Source of the DNA: Hyaloperonospora brassicae
Taxonomy: Eukaryota; Oomycota; Peronosporomycetes; Peronosporales; Peronosporaceae
Direction of reading: 5' to 3'
NCBI GenBank assembly: GCA_947650285.1
Contig: CANTFL010001485.1
Coordinates: 62,001-126,000, forward strand
Length of the DNA stretch: 64,000 nt
Part shown: positions 23,345 through 36,000 of the stretch, piece by piece
Layout: every line of letters starts with the position of its first letter
How positions within the stretch are numbered: the first letter of the stretch is position 1
The notes under the pieces: model-generated
What the model saw: the letters and a program-made list of their open reading frames with translations, nothing else
Databases searched by the model: none
What the model was told of the DNA's origin: nothing
Position numbers and translations under genes: made by a program

Positions 23345-24944
23345 CGCATCGTTGTCCCTCATGATGAGGAGTTAATGTATCGGATCCTCTATGAGGCACA
23401 TGGTACTGCGGTGAGCGGTCATCTCGGTCGCGAAAAGACCTACGGCTCTGTGAGCCAATGCCATTGGTGGCCCAAACTATACAAATGGGTGAGCAAATAT
23501 GTGCGTACGTGTGAAACGTGCCAATGGGTGAAACCCTCACCTCACGCGGCCGCGACGCTGGCCAGTTTGTCCGTTTCCAAGAGGTGTTGGGAGCCCATCA
23601 GAATGGATTTACGGTTCGGTTTCCTAAAAGATTCGAATGGCAATACGGGCATTGTGGTCTTTGTTGACCGTTTGAGCAAGATGGCTCATTTAGCGGCGGT
23701 GCCGGATACCATTGATGGTGAAGGTACAGCCACGCTGTTTATTGATCGCGTGTTTCGACAACACCGTTTGCCGTTGGCAGTTGTCTCTGATAGAGATCCT
23801 CGCTTCACTGGGAAGTTTTGTAAATACATCTTCAAGGTGCTCGGCACACGTTTGAACATGTCCACAGCGAATCATCCGCAGACTGATGGTCAAACCGAGA
23901 GAGTGAATAGCATCATCGGTGACATCTTGCGCAGTGTTTGCGCTGAAATGCCTAAGCGTTGAAGTTCGATGCTCCCTGTCGTTGAATTTGCGTTGAATAA
24001 CGCCGTGCATGCCTCCACCGGCTACACACCGTTTTATGGGAATGGTCTCACACACCCTCGCGTTCCGTTAACGCTACCACTGCGTGGTTCAGGGCTTGGT
24101 AAGGAAGGAGTTGCCGATCGGCTAGCTGATATCAACCCTTAAACTGTTCAAAAATAGGTAAGTAAGTTTCTTGCAAAGCGATTGAATGTCTTACGACATG
24201 TGTGTGATGCACTGGCTGATAACCAAGACAAGCAGAAGGAACAAGATGATGCTAAAGGCAGAGGTTGTATTGAACATTATGAGGTCGGAGACCAAGTTAT
24301 ACTCAATGCTAAAATTCACCTACAAATGTAGGGTCCGTTTATAAGACAAAGTTGCGTCCACGCTTCATTGAACCATTTACGGTCGTCGCCAAGAAGGGAC
24401 TTGCGTATACGCTCAACTTCCGCGAAAATTGCGCACACACCCTTTGTTCTACGTTGGCTTTCTTAAGCAGTATGGGGATCCGTCCTACGTGGACTTGGAG
24501 GCGCTTGCGGCGCGTAGGTTAGCCTTGCCATCGGTTGCTGAATCCGCATCAGGAGGTCAAGCTGAGCCTCCATCCAAGTTTGGCCCAACTCCAACGCCTG
24601 GACACGGGCTCGCATCGCGTCAAACGCACTCTGGGTCTGACCCAATGTCTCACGGAGACCACTCAGCTCGAGAAGCACCTTCTTATGCTTCTCATTCTGT
24701 ATACCGACCATCTCCGACGCTGCTCGATGAGCAAGGGAACCGCCAGTTCCATGTGGAGCGACTCCTGAAACGACGTCGTCGTCAGGGTCAATACCAGTAT
24801 CTGGTGAAGTGGCGAGGGTACCCGGAGTCGGAGAACACGTGGGTATTTGAGATACCTCTTCGGCAGGATTGCCCAAACGCCTTAGAGGTTTTTGAACATC
24901 GCGGCAAGGGTCCTCCTTTGACCAAAGACGCTTTTCACCAATAG
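23345..24944 (+). pseudogene. Element 3 integrase and chromodomain
   Basis: The zinc module reads EAHGTAVSGHLG and CETCQWVKPSP. Core motifs are RMDLRFGF, VVFVDRLSKMAHLAAVPD, VVSDRDPRF and NHPQTDGQTERVN, which keep the D, D and E residues. A stop follows AEMPKR (23960), and a decayed stretch leads to HPLFYVGFLKQYGDPSYVDL. The final frame ends with the chromodomain FHVERLLKRRRRQGQYQYLV followed by KWRGYPESENTW, with its stop at 24942. Confidence 0.9.
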
Positions 24945-25032
24945 TGGTGGAAGCAGGTGGGTAATTGGGCACCGCTTGACCAACACTCACATCAGCCGGC
25001 ACAGCCGAAGCATAGCGTGTGCGAGTTCGCAA
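24463..25032 (-). other. Long antisense ORF over the Element 3 chromodomain
   Basis: The minus strand is open for 189 codons across the 3' end of pol. Its C-terminal half (SGLRETLGQTQSAFDAMRAR, VQALELGQTWMEAQLDLL) has heptad-like spacing of hydrophobic residues, as in a coiled coil. The + strand is certainly coding here (chromodomain), so this may be a shadow. It is recorded because Element 1 also has an antisense ORF at its 3' end. Confidence 0.3.
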
Positions 25033-25405
25033 GTAGCCTCTGGCCTAAAGCTTGGCGTAATCAACCGAAGCTTTCATTCTAGACGAACGTCTGCCACACC
25101 GGCACTTGCTCTTACAGCTAACACGCTGCTGAGGTGTCGTTTCCGATGCACCCAGCGAACAAAAGCGTTGTTTTCTTCTTCCTGAAATTCGCCTGCGAAT
25201 AGGAGGATGGGTATACCCTTCATCGGGGAACCGGTGCACCCTGTGCTAGCGTGTCAAGTCTCAACTTGCATTGACTCTGAGTCGTCAAGTAAGGTTACAG
25301 GTACCTCTCGCAAAGTACATGTCGACTCGCCACCTCATCAGAAGATGTTGGCTCAGCGCCAATGACCCACGTTGCCAAAGAACGACCTGTCGTTTGGCGT
25401 ATACG

Positions 25406-25807
25406 TTATACCACACCGAGTGGGGTGAACAGATAGCCACGACGACCCTCAAGGGTTGCAGCAAGGTGCATACGGCGCTGAGCGCTCTCCTCGCGGTATA
25501 TAGCCAACTGTTGTTGCTCATCGAGCGGATTGGTGATGATGGCATCGCTCACGATAGGTGTTTGATGCGGCGCCGATGGCGCGTTGGCTTCGCCACGCTC
25601 GGCAAATGGGTTTGGTGCAGTATGAGGCGGTGCCTCTTGCACTGATGAGTCGGATTTTTTTATTGTCCTCTCTAAACCATGGATATCGGTATCGCTACCA
25701 TAATTCACCTCTACATGAATGCCGAAGTAGGAAGAGAGAGTCGAGGAATTATTGGGTGGCGATGCCATGGTGTTTTTTTGCCAATCGTAAGGTTGAAGCG
25801 CACACAC
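25406..25807 (-). other. Antisense ORF upstream of the Element 3 3' LTR
   Basis: 133 codons are open on the minus strand (with an internal Met at codon 14 starting MASPPNNSS), ending in a helical, charged stretch LDEQQQLAIYREESAQRRMH. The + strand here has only a weaker frame after the pol stop. No family is recognised. With the ORF at 24463-25032 it may form one decayed antisense gene reading away from the 3' LTR. Confidence 0.35.
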
Positions 25808-25870
25808 ACCGTCCTCTTCGAGGAAAGAATTCGATTGACGTTTTGTGGTAACGTCAATCTGGTGGGGGAG

Positions 25871-26401
25871 AGTATAACGGAATTACACGTCGACTAATAG
25901 TCGAAATAGGTGTGGTGCACACAAGGGATGGGATCCTCTTCTAAAGTGATATTAGAACACAGTATCAATTATTGAAGACCGATGTCTGTCAACCATTGAT
26001 TACGAGATCTTTTGAGAGTTTTATTTAGGACATTAGTGAGTAGGTTAATTACGGTGTTCTAAAATATTCTTATAGGTTAAAGGGAGAAATAAAGTTAACT
26101 TATCATTTTGATCCGATAGACACGTGCTTCTCTGAGTCGTCTTGTAATCATTGAGGAGCTAGTAACGCCTCTAAAGGTAGCTGCTCTTGAGCACTGTGTG
26201 CGTCGATTCTCTGAATCATTTGGTCCCCCTGATACAGGGACCATCAACTCTCTGAGCTTATTGACTCTGTGAGTCGGGTTTTTTGAACTTAAAATTAGCT
26301 CTAGGAGCTGTTGACTCTTTGAGTCGGGTTCGTAGAACCTCAGTTGCTTATTGAGCGCTGAAGTCTTCCTCTGACTTAAGAAGCTTTGTAGCTCCTCAAC
26401 A
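25871..26401 (+). repeat. Element 3 3' LTR
   Basis: This copy of 18770-19243 starts TATAACG (a mutated TG start) and ends CTCAACA. An internal partial duplication of the gtgagtcgggtt region around 26250-26330 makes it longer. The next base starts array sequence. Confidence 0.85.
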
Positions 26402-26479
26402 GAATGGCGTCTGCACTACTATCGCTCGTCGATCTTCTTCGCACCGACACAACTTCTTCTGGTGTCTTCTTCAGCCTCT

Positions 26480-26826
26480 GGTTCCTCGCCCGGGGGCTCT
26501 CCCGCCCGGGGGGGTCCCACCCCCGGGCCATTCCCCCGTTCGGGTCCCCCTTTGCCCTGGGTGGGTCCTCCCTCCCCTCCCCTCCTCCCTCTTCTGGTGT
26601 GTGGGGTGGTTGTTGGCCCCCCCTCCGCTGGTTGTGGGGGGGGGGGGGGGGCCTTTCCCTTTTTTCTTTTTTTTTCTCGGTTCCCCCCTTCCCCCCTCCC
26701 TTTTGTTTGGGGGGGGGGGGGGGCCCCCCCCCCCCCCCCCCCCCCACCGAGGGGGGTGGGGGTCTTCTTTTGGGGGGCAACGGAGGAGCCCTTCCCCTCG
26801 TGGGGGGGGACAAAACGTGGTGGTCC
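26480..26826. other. Base-corrupted stretch in the first array unit
   Basis: Outside this stretch the unit matches the others. Inside it, bases are largely replaced by neighbouring G or C, with long homopolymers (G runs of 14-16, a C run of about 22). The total length stays within 3 bp of the clean unit (28880-29230), and many bases still line up. This is best explained as low-quality reads or a faulty consensus, not biology. Proline/glycine-rich frames predicted here are artefacts. Confidence 0.85.
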
Positions 26827-28802
26827 CCATGCATACCGTACTTCCCCGGGTGTATCTGTTTGGGCAATGCCGACCGAGTCCGTGTCTTGCGTCGAGGCAG
26901 CTCAGCAGCCGCTATGTGCTCCGAAAGGACTTTGATCGCATGTCTTTTGGCTTCGGAAGCCACCGGTCGGGTTTCTTGGAATGTCCGAGCTATGCTTACC
27001 CATCCTCTGATGTCAGCTGCTGAGTACATTGAGATGACTTACGACAGCCGGACGCATCCACGGAGTTTCAGACAGGACATTCGACTCGACTACGACGTCT
27101 CCGTTCTTCTTACAGATGTGAGCTGCGTGCTGTGGCTTGGCTCGACTTCGACAATACGTCCACCGCGTCCGTGGTATGTGTCGATTACGGTGTCCTACTA
27201 CCAGCTGAAAGCGCAGTTCGGCTCGAGCATCCAGTTCTACCGATGATGCGAATGTAGCTGGTGTTCGCTTCCAGCTCATCATCCCCAGACTGCCGCGACG
27301 TGATTGCATTCGTTTGCAAGCAGCACCGCAAGTCCATTTGCTCACCTGATCGCAACCCATTGGCGAGACTTGGCAGGTCTCGACGACAGCTATCTCTGCT
27401 GCCAGGATGAACTTGCTCGACTTTTGCGGCTGGGTGTCGGATACTCGAGCAACAGCAACTGCAGTAGTAGCACACAGTCTATACTCCACCATCCACGACC
27501 ACCTCCACCGGTCGAGTAGTACAACGAGTCTCCATCTGCGATCCAGAGAATCGATCGTTGTGTCGTCTCTCTCTGGCCGTGGCCACGCACACCTTCCACC
27601 ATGAGACACTCCGCGCTCTTGTCACGCTATGCTGCATTTCTTTCCAGCTGCATGTCAATACCATCGATACTGCAGCGGAAGATCGGACCACATCATCAAA
27701 GCGACTGGCAATCGCATCGACAGTGTAGTGAAAGTCATCTGCACCGGATGGTCAGTAGCCATCACCGATGTCCATTTCTCAGCCCGATCCGCTGATGCCT
27801 CTCGTCTCGCAAGCTCATTGAGCGCTCCACCAACGGCACGAACGGCCCAACGGCTGACGTACTGCGCTTGTGCGTTGCTGGCCACGGCCACTTGCTGGAT
27901 TGCAACACGCTGTCCACGCCCACGAGACCACCAAAATGTCGACAGCCGTGAGAAAAACAGTCGAACTGATAACGGTGTGGTCGATCGAGCGCGGAGACCA
28001 TCTGCACGAGCGACAGACAGGTCCGTTCATGACTGACTGCTAACCAACTGGCTGCGTCGTGCGTTGTCGGCTGTGCGTCGTCTACGACCGTCAGACGCAG
28101 CAAACGCGTGTCGGCGGACTGCCATCTTCACTGGTGGTCGGTGTGTCAATGTACGACCAGTTGACAGCTACAAGTGCATGTCAGGACACTCCTCCGGACT
28201 GCTGATGTTGCAGTACAGTAGTAGAGACTGCGTACGGTACAGTCGCTATTGATTCGCAACGCTGGTGACGAAAATGTCACTGTGTTCGTGATGGCTGCGA
28301 CGCGGACAGACATCGTCCATCAGTCGAGCTGCTGTCGTTCCCGCGTGAGTCCATTCGGGACAAGTCAATGGGACTTGGCGCTCCACCTCGACAAGTCGAG
28401 CAGGGCGAAAAGGGCGGGGCACTCGTATCCTCCGACACAAGAGGAGGCCGTAGTCGAAGGGTGAGCGGATTCGTAGACGGTCTCTCTCATGCTGCATCGT
28501 GCACGACGGTAGTGTGAGGTTCGTTGTTGGAAAGCCCACACGCCATTGATGAACAGTCAATGGGCTGATGTGATACTGTACCTGCCTCCCCGTTGCACTC
28601 GGAAGGTCCGCCGGGTCCCAGGCAGCAGTGCACGATGGTCGCGATGCAGTGATCGAGACGGAGCGAGATGTTGCGAAGGGGGGGCTTGCCATCGTCCAAC
28701 CTCCGCGCACGCCATCGATCAAGCGCCGTCGCTCCATCCGACGCGTGGTCGGCGTTCGATCGGTGATCACTCGCGTCGAAAGCGTTTGGCGGTCGGTGAC
28801 TC

Positions 28803-29648
28803 ATGGCGTCTGCACTACTATCGCTCGTCGATCTTCTTCGCACCGACACGACTTCTTGTGGTATCGTCTTCAGACTCCTGTTCCTCGACCGCGGTCTTTC
28901 ACGACCATGTGAGTACCAGCACCGAGACATTGCCCCGATTCGGTTCACCGTTTGCCCGATTGGATTCCACTTTGCACTGCATCATCTGCTCCTGTCTGGC
29001 GTGCAAGTTGTTCTGTGCCGCATCTCTCGTGCGTGTCGGACGTATGAGCTTGACCTCTGCTTCGTTCTCGTCTATGATCCGATTCAACCATCTGCACTAG
29101 CACTTGTGTTGGGCTGGGGCCGATCACCTAACTGCGCACCAGCAAGTCGAAGGCTGTCGGCGATCTCATCTTGGGATGCAACGTCAGAAGCTCTTCATCA
29201 CGTGGTCGGCGACAAATCGTTGTCGTCCACATGCATACCGTACTTCCCCGGGTGTATCTGTTTGGGCAATGCCGACCGAGTCCGTGTCTTGCGTCGAGGC
29301 AGCTCAGCAGCCGCTATGTGCTCCGAAAGGACTTTGATCGCATGCCTTTTGGCTTCGGAAGCCACCGGTCGGGTTTCTTGGAATGTCCGAGCTATGCTTA
29401 CCCATCCTCTGATGTCAGCTGCTGAGTACATTGAGATGACTTACGACAGCCGGACGCATCCACGGAGTTTCAGACAGGACATTCGACTCGACTACGACGT
29501 CTCCGTTCTTCTTACAGATGTGAGCTGCGTGCTGTGGCTTGGCTCGACTTCGACAATACGTCCACCGCGTCCGTGGTATGTGTCGATTACGGTGTCCTAC
29601 TACCAGCTGAAAGCGCAGTTCGGCTCGAGCATCCAGTTCTACCGATGA
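28803..29648 (+). other. Recurring 281-codon ORF of the array unit, function unknown
   Basis: The same frame recurs in each unit (31205, 33605, 36005, 38405). It is 281 codons except at 36005, where TGA to CGA extends it to 300. The predicted product is rich in Ser, Arg, Cys and Leu, has no recognisable domain or signal peptide and no clear membrane topology. High similarity between units makes conservation of the frame uninformative, so it may be a chance frame in GC-rich satellite DNA. Confidence 0.2.
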
Positions 29649-30011
29649 TGCGAATGTAGCTGGTGTTCGCTTCCAGCTCATCATCCCCAGACTGCCGCGA
29701 CGTGATTGCATTCGTTTGCAAGCAGCACCGCAAGTCCATTTGCTCACCTGATCGCAACCCATTGGCGAGACTTGGCAGGTCTCGACGACAGCTATCTCTG
29801 CTGCCAGGATGAACTTGCTCGACTTTTGCGGCTGGGTGTCGGATACTCGAGCAACAGCAACTGCAGTAGTAGCACACAGTCTATACTCCACCATCCACGA
29901 CCACCTCCATCGGTCGAGTAGTACAACGAGTCTCCATCTGCGATCCAGAGAATCGATCGTTGTGTCGTCTCTCTCTGGCCGTGGCCACGCACACCTTCCA
30001 CCATGAGACAC
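29415..30011 (-). other. Recurring 198-codon antisense ORF of the array unit
   Basis: This minus-strand frame recurs in all six units (27013, 29415, 31817, 34217, 36617, 39017). The product is Arg- and Ser-rich, starts MSHGGRCAW and resembles nothing I recognise. It overlaps the tail of the + strand 281-codon frame. Only transcript data could show whether either strand is expressed. Confidence 0.2.
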
Positions 30012-33000
30012 TCCGCGCTCTTGTCACGCTATGCTGCATTTCTTTCCAGCTGCATGTCAATACCATCGATACTGCAGCGAAAGATCGGACCACATCATCA
30101 AAGCGACTGGCAATCGCATCGACAGTGTAGTGAAAGTCATCTGCACCGGATGGTCAGTAGCCATCACCGATGTCCATTTCTCAGCCCGATCCGCTGATGC
30201 CTCTCGTCTCGCAAGCTCATTGAGCGCTCCACCAACGGCACGAACGGCCCAACGGCTGACGTACTGCGCTTGTGCGTTGCTGGCCACGGCCACTTGCTGG
30301 ATTGCAACACGCTGTCCACGCCCACGAGACCACCGAAATGTCGACAGCCGTGAGAAAAACAGTCGAACTGATAACGGTGTGGTCGATCGAGCGCGGAGAC
30401 CATCTGCACGAGCGACAGACAGGTCCGTTCATGACTGACTGCTAACCAACTGGCTGCGTCGTGCGTTGTCGGCTGTGCGTCGTCTACGACCGTCAGACGC
30501 AGCAAACGCGTGTCGGCGGACTGCCATCTTCACTGGTGGTCGGTGTGTCAATGTACGACCAGTTGACAGCTACAAGTGCATGTCAGGACACTCCTCCGGA
30601 CTGCTGATGTTGCAGTACAGTAGTAGAGACTGCGTACGGTACAGTCGCTATTGATTCGCAACGCTGGTGACGAAAATGTCACTGTGTTCGTGATGGCTGC
30701 GACGCGGACAGACATCGTCCATCAGTCGAGCTGCTGTCGTTCCCGCGTGAGTCCATTCGGGACAAGTCAATGGGACTTGGCGCTCCACCTCGACAAGTCG
30801 AGCAGGGCGAAAAGGGCGGGGCACTCGTATCCTCCGACACAAGAGGAGGCCGTAGTCGAAGGGTGAGCGGATTCGTAGACGGTCTCTCTCATGCTGCATC
30901 GTGCACGACGGTAGTGTGAGGTTCGTTGTTGGAAAGCCCACACGCCATTGATGAACAGTCAATGGGCTGATGTGATACTGTACCTGCCTCCCCGTTGCAC
31001 TCGGAAGGTCCGCCGGGTCCCAGGCAGCAGTGCACGATGGTCGCGATGCAGTGATCGAGACGGAGCGAGATGTTGCGAAGGGGGGGCTTGCCATCGTCCA
31101 ACCTCCGCGCACGCCATCGATCAAGCGCCGTCGCTCCATCCGACGCGTGGTCGGCGTTCGATCGGTGATCACTCGCGTCGAAAGCGTTTGGCGGTCGGTG
31201 ACTCATGGCGTCTGCACTACTATCGCTCGTCGATCTTCTTCGCACCGACACGACTTCTTGTGGTATCGTCTTCAGACTCCTGTTCCTCGACCGCGGTCTT
31301 TCACGACCATGTGAGTACCAGCACCGAGACATTGCCCCGATTCGGTTCACCGTTTGCCCGATTGGATTCCACTTTGCACTGCATCATCTGCTCCTGTCTG
31401 GCGTGCAAGTTGTTCTGTGCCGCATCTCTCGTGCGTGTCGGACGTATGAGCTTGACCTCTGCTTCGTTCTCGTCTATGATCCGATTCAACCATCTGCACT
31501 AGCACTTGTGTTGGGCTGGGGCCGATCACCTAACTGCGCACCAGCAAGTCGAAGGCTGTCGGCGATCTCATCTTGGGATGCAACGTCAGAAGCTCTTCAT
31601 CACGTGGTCGGCGACAAATCGTTGTCGTCCACATGCATACCGTACTTCCCCGGGTGTATCTGTTTGGGCAATGCCGACCGAGTCCGTGTCTTGCGTCGAG
31701 GCAGCTCAGCAGCCGCCATGTGCTCCGAAAGGACTTTGATCGCATGTCTTTTGGCTTCGGAAGCCACCGGTCGGGTTTCTTGGAATGTCCGAGCTATGCT
31801 TACCCATCCTCTGATGTCAGCTGCTGAGTACATTGAGATGACTTACGACAGCCGGACGCATCCACGGAGTTTCAAACAGGACATTCGACTCGACTACGAC
31901 GTCTCCGTTCTTCTTACAGATGTGAGCTGCGTGCTGTGGCTTGGCTCGACTTCGACAATACGTCCACCGCGTCCGTGGTATGTGTCGATTACGGTGTCCT
32001 ACTACCAGCTGAAAGCGCAGTTCGGCTCGAGCATCCAGTTCTACCGATGATGCGAATGTAGCTGGTGTTCGCTTCCAGCTCATCATCCCCAGACTGCCGC
32101 GACGTGATTGCATTCGTTTGCAAGCAGCACCGCAAGTCCATTTGCTCACCTGATCGCAACCCATTGGCGAGACTTGGCAGGTCTCGACGACAGCTATCTC
32201 TGCTGCCAGGATGAACTTGCTCGACTTTTGCGGCTGGGTGTCGGATACTCGAGCAACAGCAACTGCAGTAGTAGCACACAGTCTATACTCCACCATCCAC
32301 GACCACCTCCATCGGTCGAGTAGTACAACGAGTCTCCATCTGCGATCCAGAGAATCGATCGTTGTGTCGTCTCTCTCTGGCCGTGGCCACGCACACCTTC
32401 CACCATGAGACACTCCGCGCTCTTGTCACGCTATGCTGCATTTCTTTCCAGCTGCACGTCAATACCATCGATACTGCAGCGAAAGATCGGACCACATCAT
32501 CAAAGCGACTGGCAATCGCATCGACAGTGTAGTGAAAGTCATCTGCACCGGATGGTCAGTAGCCATCACCGATGTCCATTTCTCAGCCCGATCCGCTGGT
32601 GCCTCTCGTCTCGCAAGCTCATTGAGCGCTCCACCAACGGCACGAACGGCCCAACGGCTGACGTACTGCGCTTGTGCGTTGCTGGCCACGGCCACTTGCT
32701 GGATTGCAACACGCTGTCCACGCCCACGAGACCACCGAAATGTCGACAGCCGTGAGAAAAACAGTCGAACTGATAACGGTGTGGTCGATCGAGCGCGGAG
32801 ACCATCTGCACGAGCGACAGACAGGTCCGTTCATGACTGACTGCTAACCAACTGGCTGCGTCGTGCGTTGTCGGCTGTGCGTCGTCCACGACCGTCAGAC
32901 GCAGCAAACGCGTGTCGGCGGACTGCCATCTTCACTGGTGGTCGGTGTGTCAATGTACGACCAGTTGACAGCTACAAGTGCATGTCAGGACACTCCTCCG

Positions 33001-36000
33001 GACTGCTGATGTTGCAGTACAGTAGTAGAGACTGCGTACGGTACAGTCGCTATTGATTCGCAACGCTGGTGACGAAAATGTCACTGTGTTCGTGATGGCT
33101 GCGACGCGGACAGACATCGTCCATCAGTCGAGCTGCTGTCGTTCCCGCGTGAGTCCATTCGGGACAAGTCAATGGGACTTGGCGCTCCACCTCGACAAGT
33201 CGAGCAGGGCGAAAAGGGCGGGGCACTCGTATCCTCCGACACAAGAGGAGGCCGTAGTCGAAGGGTGAGCGGATTCGTAGACGGTCTCTCTCATGCTGCA
33301 TCGTGCACGACGGTAGTGTGAGGTTCGTTGTTGGAAAGCCCACACGCCATTGATGAACAGTCAATGGGCTGATGTGATACTGTACCTGCCTCCCCGTTGC
33401 ACTCGGAAGGTCCGCGGGTCCCAGGCAGCAGTGCACGATGGTCGCGATGCAGTGATCGAGACGGAGCGAGATGTTGCGAAGGGGGGCTTGCCATCGTCCA
33501 ACCTCCGCGCACGCCATCGATCAAGCGCCGTCGCTCCATCCGACGCGTGGTCGGCGTTCGATCGGTGATCACTCGCGTCGAAAGCGTTTGGCGGTCGGTG
33601 ACTCATGGCGTCTGCACTACTATCGCTCGTCGATCTTCTTCGCACCGACACGACTTCTTGTGGTATCGTCTTCAGACTCTTGTTCCTCGACCGCGGTCTT
33701 TCACGACCATGTGAGTACCAGCACCGAGACATTGCCCCGATTCGGTTCACCGTTTGCCCGATTGGATTCCACTTTGCACTGCATCATCTGCTTCTGTCTG
33801 GCGTACAAGTTGTTTTGTGCCGCATCTCTCGTGCGTGTCGGACGTATGAGCTTGACCTCTGCTTCGTTCTCGTCTATGATCCGATTCAACCATCTGCACT
33901 AGCACTTGTGTTGGGCTGGGGCCGATCACCTAACTGCGCACCAGCAAGTCGAAGGCTGTCGGCGATCTCATCTTGGGATGCAACGTCAGAAGCTCTTCAT
34001 CACGTGGCCGGCGACAACTCGTTGTCGCCCACATGCATACCGTACTTCCCCGGGTGTATCTGTTTGGGCAATGCCGACCGAGTCCGTGTCTTGCGTCGAG
34101 GCAGCTCAGCAGCCGCTATGTGCTCCGAAAGGACTTTGATCGCATGCCTTTTGGCTTCGGAAGCCACCGGTCGGGTTTCTTGGAATGTCCGAGCTATGCT
34201 TACCCATCCTCTGATGTCAGCTGCTGAGTACATTGAGATGACTTACGACAGCCGGACGCATCCACGGAGTTTCAAACAGGACATTCGACTCGACTACGAC
34301 GTCTCCGTTCTTCTTACAGATGTGAGCTGCGTGCTGTGGCTTGGCTCGACTTCGACAATACGTCCACCGCGTCCGTGGTATGTGTCGATTACGGTGTCCT
34401 ACTACCAGCTGAAAGCGCAGTTCGGCTCGAGCATCCAGTTCTACCGATGATGCGAATGTAGCTGGTGTTCGCTTCCAGCTCATCATCCCCAGACTGCCGC
34501 GACGTGATTGCATTCGTTTGCAAGCAGCACCGCAAGTCCATTTGCTCACCTGATCGCAACCCATTGGCGAGACTTGGCAGGTCTCGACGACAGCTATCTC
34601 TGCTGCCAGGATGAACTTGCTCGACTTTTGCGGCTGGGTGTCGGATACTCGAGCAACAGCAACTGCAGTAGTAGCACACAGTCTATACTCCACCATCCAC
34701 GACCACCTCCACCGGTCGAGTAGTACAACGAGTCTCCATCTGCGATCCAGAGAATCGATCGTTGTGTCGTCTCTCTCTGGCCGTGGCCACGCACACCTTC
34801 CACCATGAGACACTCCGCGCTCTTGTCACGCTATGCTGCATTTCTTTCCAGCTGCATGTCAATACCATCGATACTGCAGCGAAAGATCGGACCACATCAT
34901 CAAAGCGACTGGCAATCGCATCGACAGTGTAGTGAAAGTCATCTGCACCGGATGGTCAGTAGCCATCACCGATGTCCATTTCTCAGCCCGATCCGCTGGT
35001 GCCTCTCGTCTCGCAAGCTCAATGAGCGCTCCACCAACGGCACGAACGGCCCAACGGCTGACGTACTGCGCTTGTGCGTTGCTGGCCACGGCCACTTGCT
35101 GGATTGCAACACGCTGTCCACGCCCACGAGACCACCGAAATGTCGACAGCCGTGAGAAAAACAGTCGAACTGATAACGGTGTGGTCGATCGAGCGCGGAG
35201 ACCATCTGCACGAACGACAGACAGGTCCGTTCATGACTGACTGCCAACCAACTGGCTGCGTCATGAGTTGTCGGCTGTGCGTCGTCTACGATCGTCAGAC
35301 GCAGCAAACGCGTGTCGGCGGACTGCCATCTTCACTGGTGGTCGGTGTGTCAATGTACGACCAGTTGACAGCTACAAGTGCATGTCAGGACACTCCTCCG
35401 GACTGCTGATGTTGCAGTACAGTAGTAGAGACTGCGTACGGTACAGTCGCTATTGATTCGCAACGCTGGTGACGAAAATGTCACTGTGTTCGTGATGGCT
35501 GCGACGCGGACAGACATCGTCCATCAGTCGAGCTGCTGTCGTTCCCGCGTGAGTCCATTCGGGACAAGTCAATGGGACTTGGCGCTCCACCTCGACAAGT
35601 CGAGCAGGGCGAAAAGGGCGGGGCACTCGTATCCTCCGACACAAGAGGAGGCCGTAGTCGAAGGGTGAGCGGATTCGTAGACGGTCTCTCTCATGCTGCA
35701 TCGTGCACGACGGTAGTGTGAGGTTCGTTGTTGGAAAGCCCACACGCCATTGATGAACAGTCAATGGGCTGATGTGATACTGTACCTGCCTCCCCGTTGC
35801 ACTCGGAAGGTCCGCGGGTCCCAGGCAGCAGTGCACGATGGTCGCGATGCAGTGATCGAGACGGAGCGAGATGTTGCGAAGGGGGGCTTGCCATCGTCCA
35901 ACCTCCGCGCACGCCATCGATCAAGCGCCGTCGCTCCATCCGACGCGTGGTCGGCGTTCGATCGGTGATCACTCGCGTCGAAAGCGTTTGGCGGTCGGTG

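Larger units (their letters stand above)
18770..26401 (+). mobile_element. Element 3: Ty3/Gypsy chromodomain retrotransposon inside the tandem array
   Basis: Direct LTRs at 18770-19243 and 25871-26401 enclose a PBS, gag with zinc knuckle, protease with intact DSGA, RT, RNase H, integrase with recognisable HHCC and DDE motifs, and a chromodomain. Stops and frameshifts are fewer than in Elements 1 and 2, but none of the polyprotein is open throughout. The flanks are array units, but about 335 bp of the unit is missing between them and no target-site duplication is visible. Confidence 0.92.

Noticed and set aside
26404..27246. Gly/Pro-rich proteins of 119-280 residues on both strands
   Set aside because: They arise from the corrupted G/C homopolymer stretch; the clean units encode unrelated frames there.
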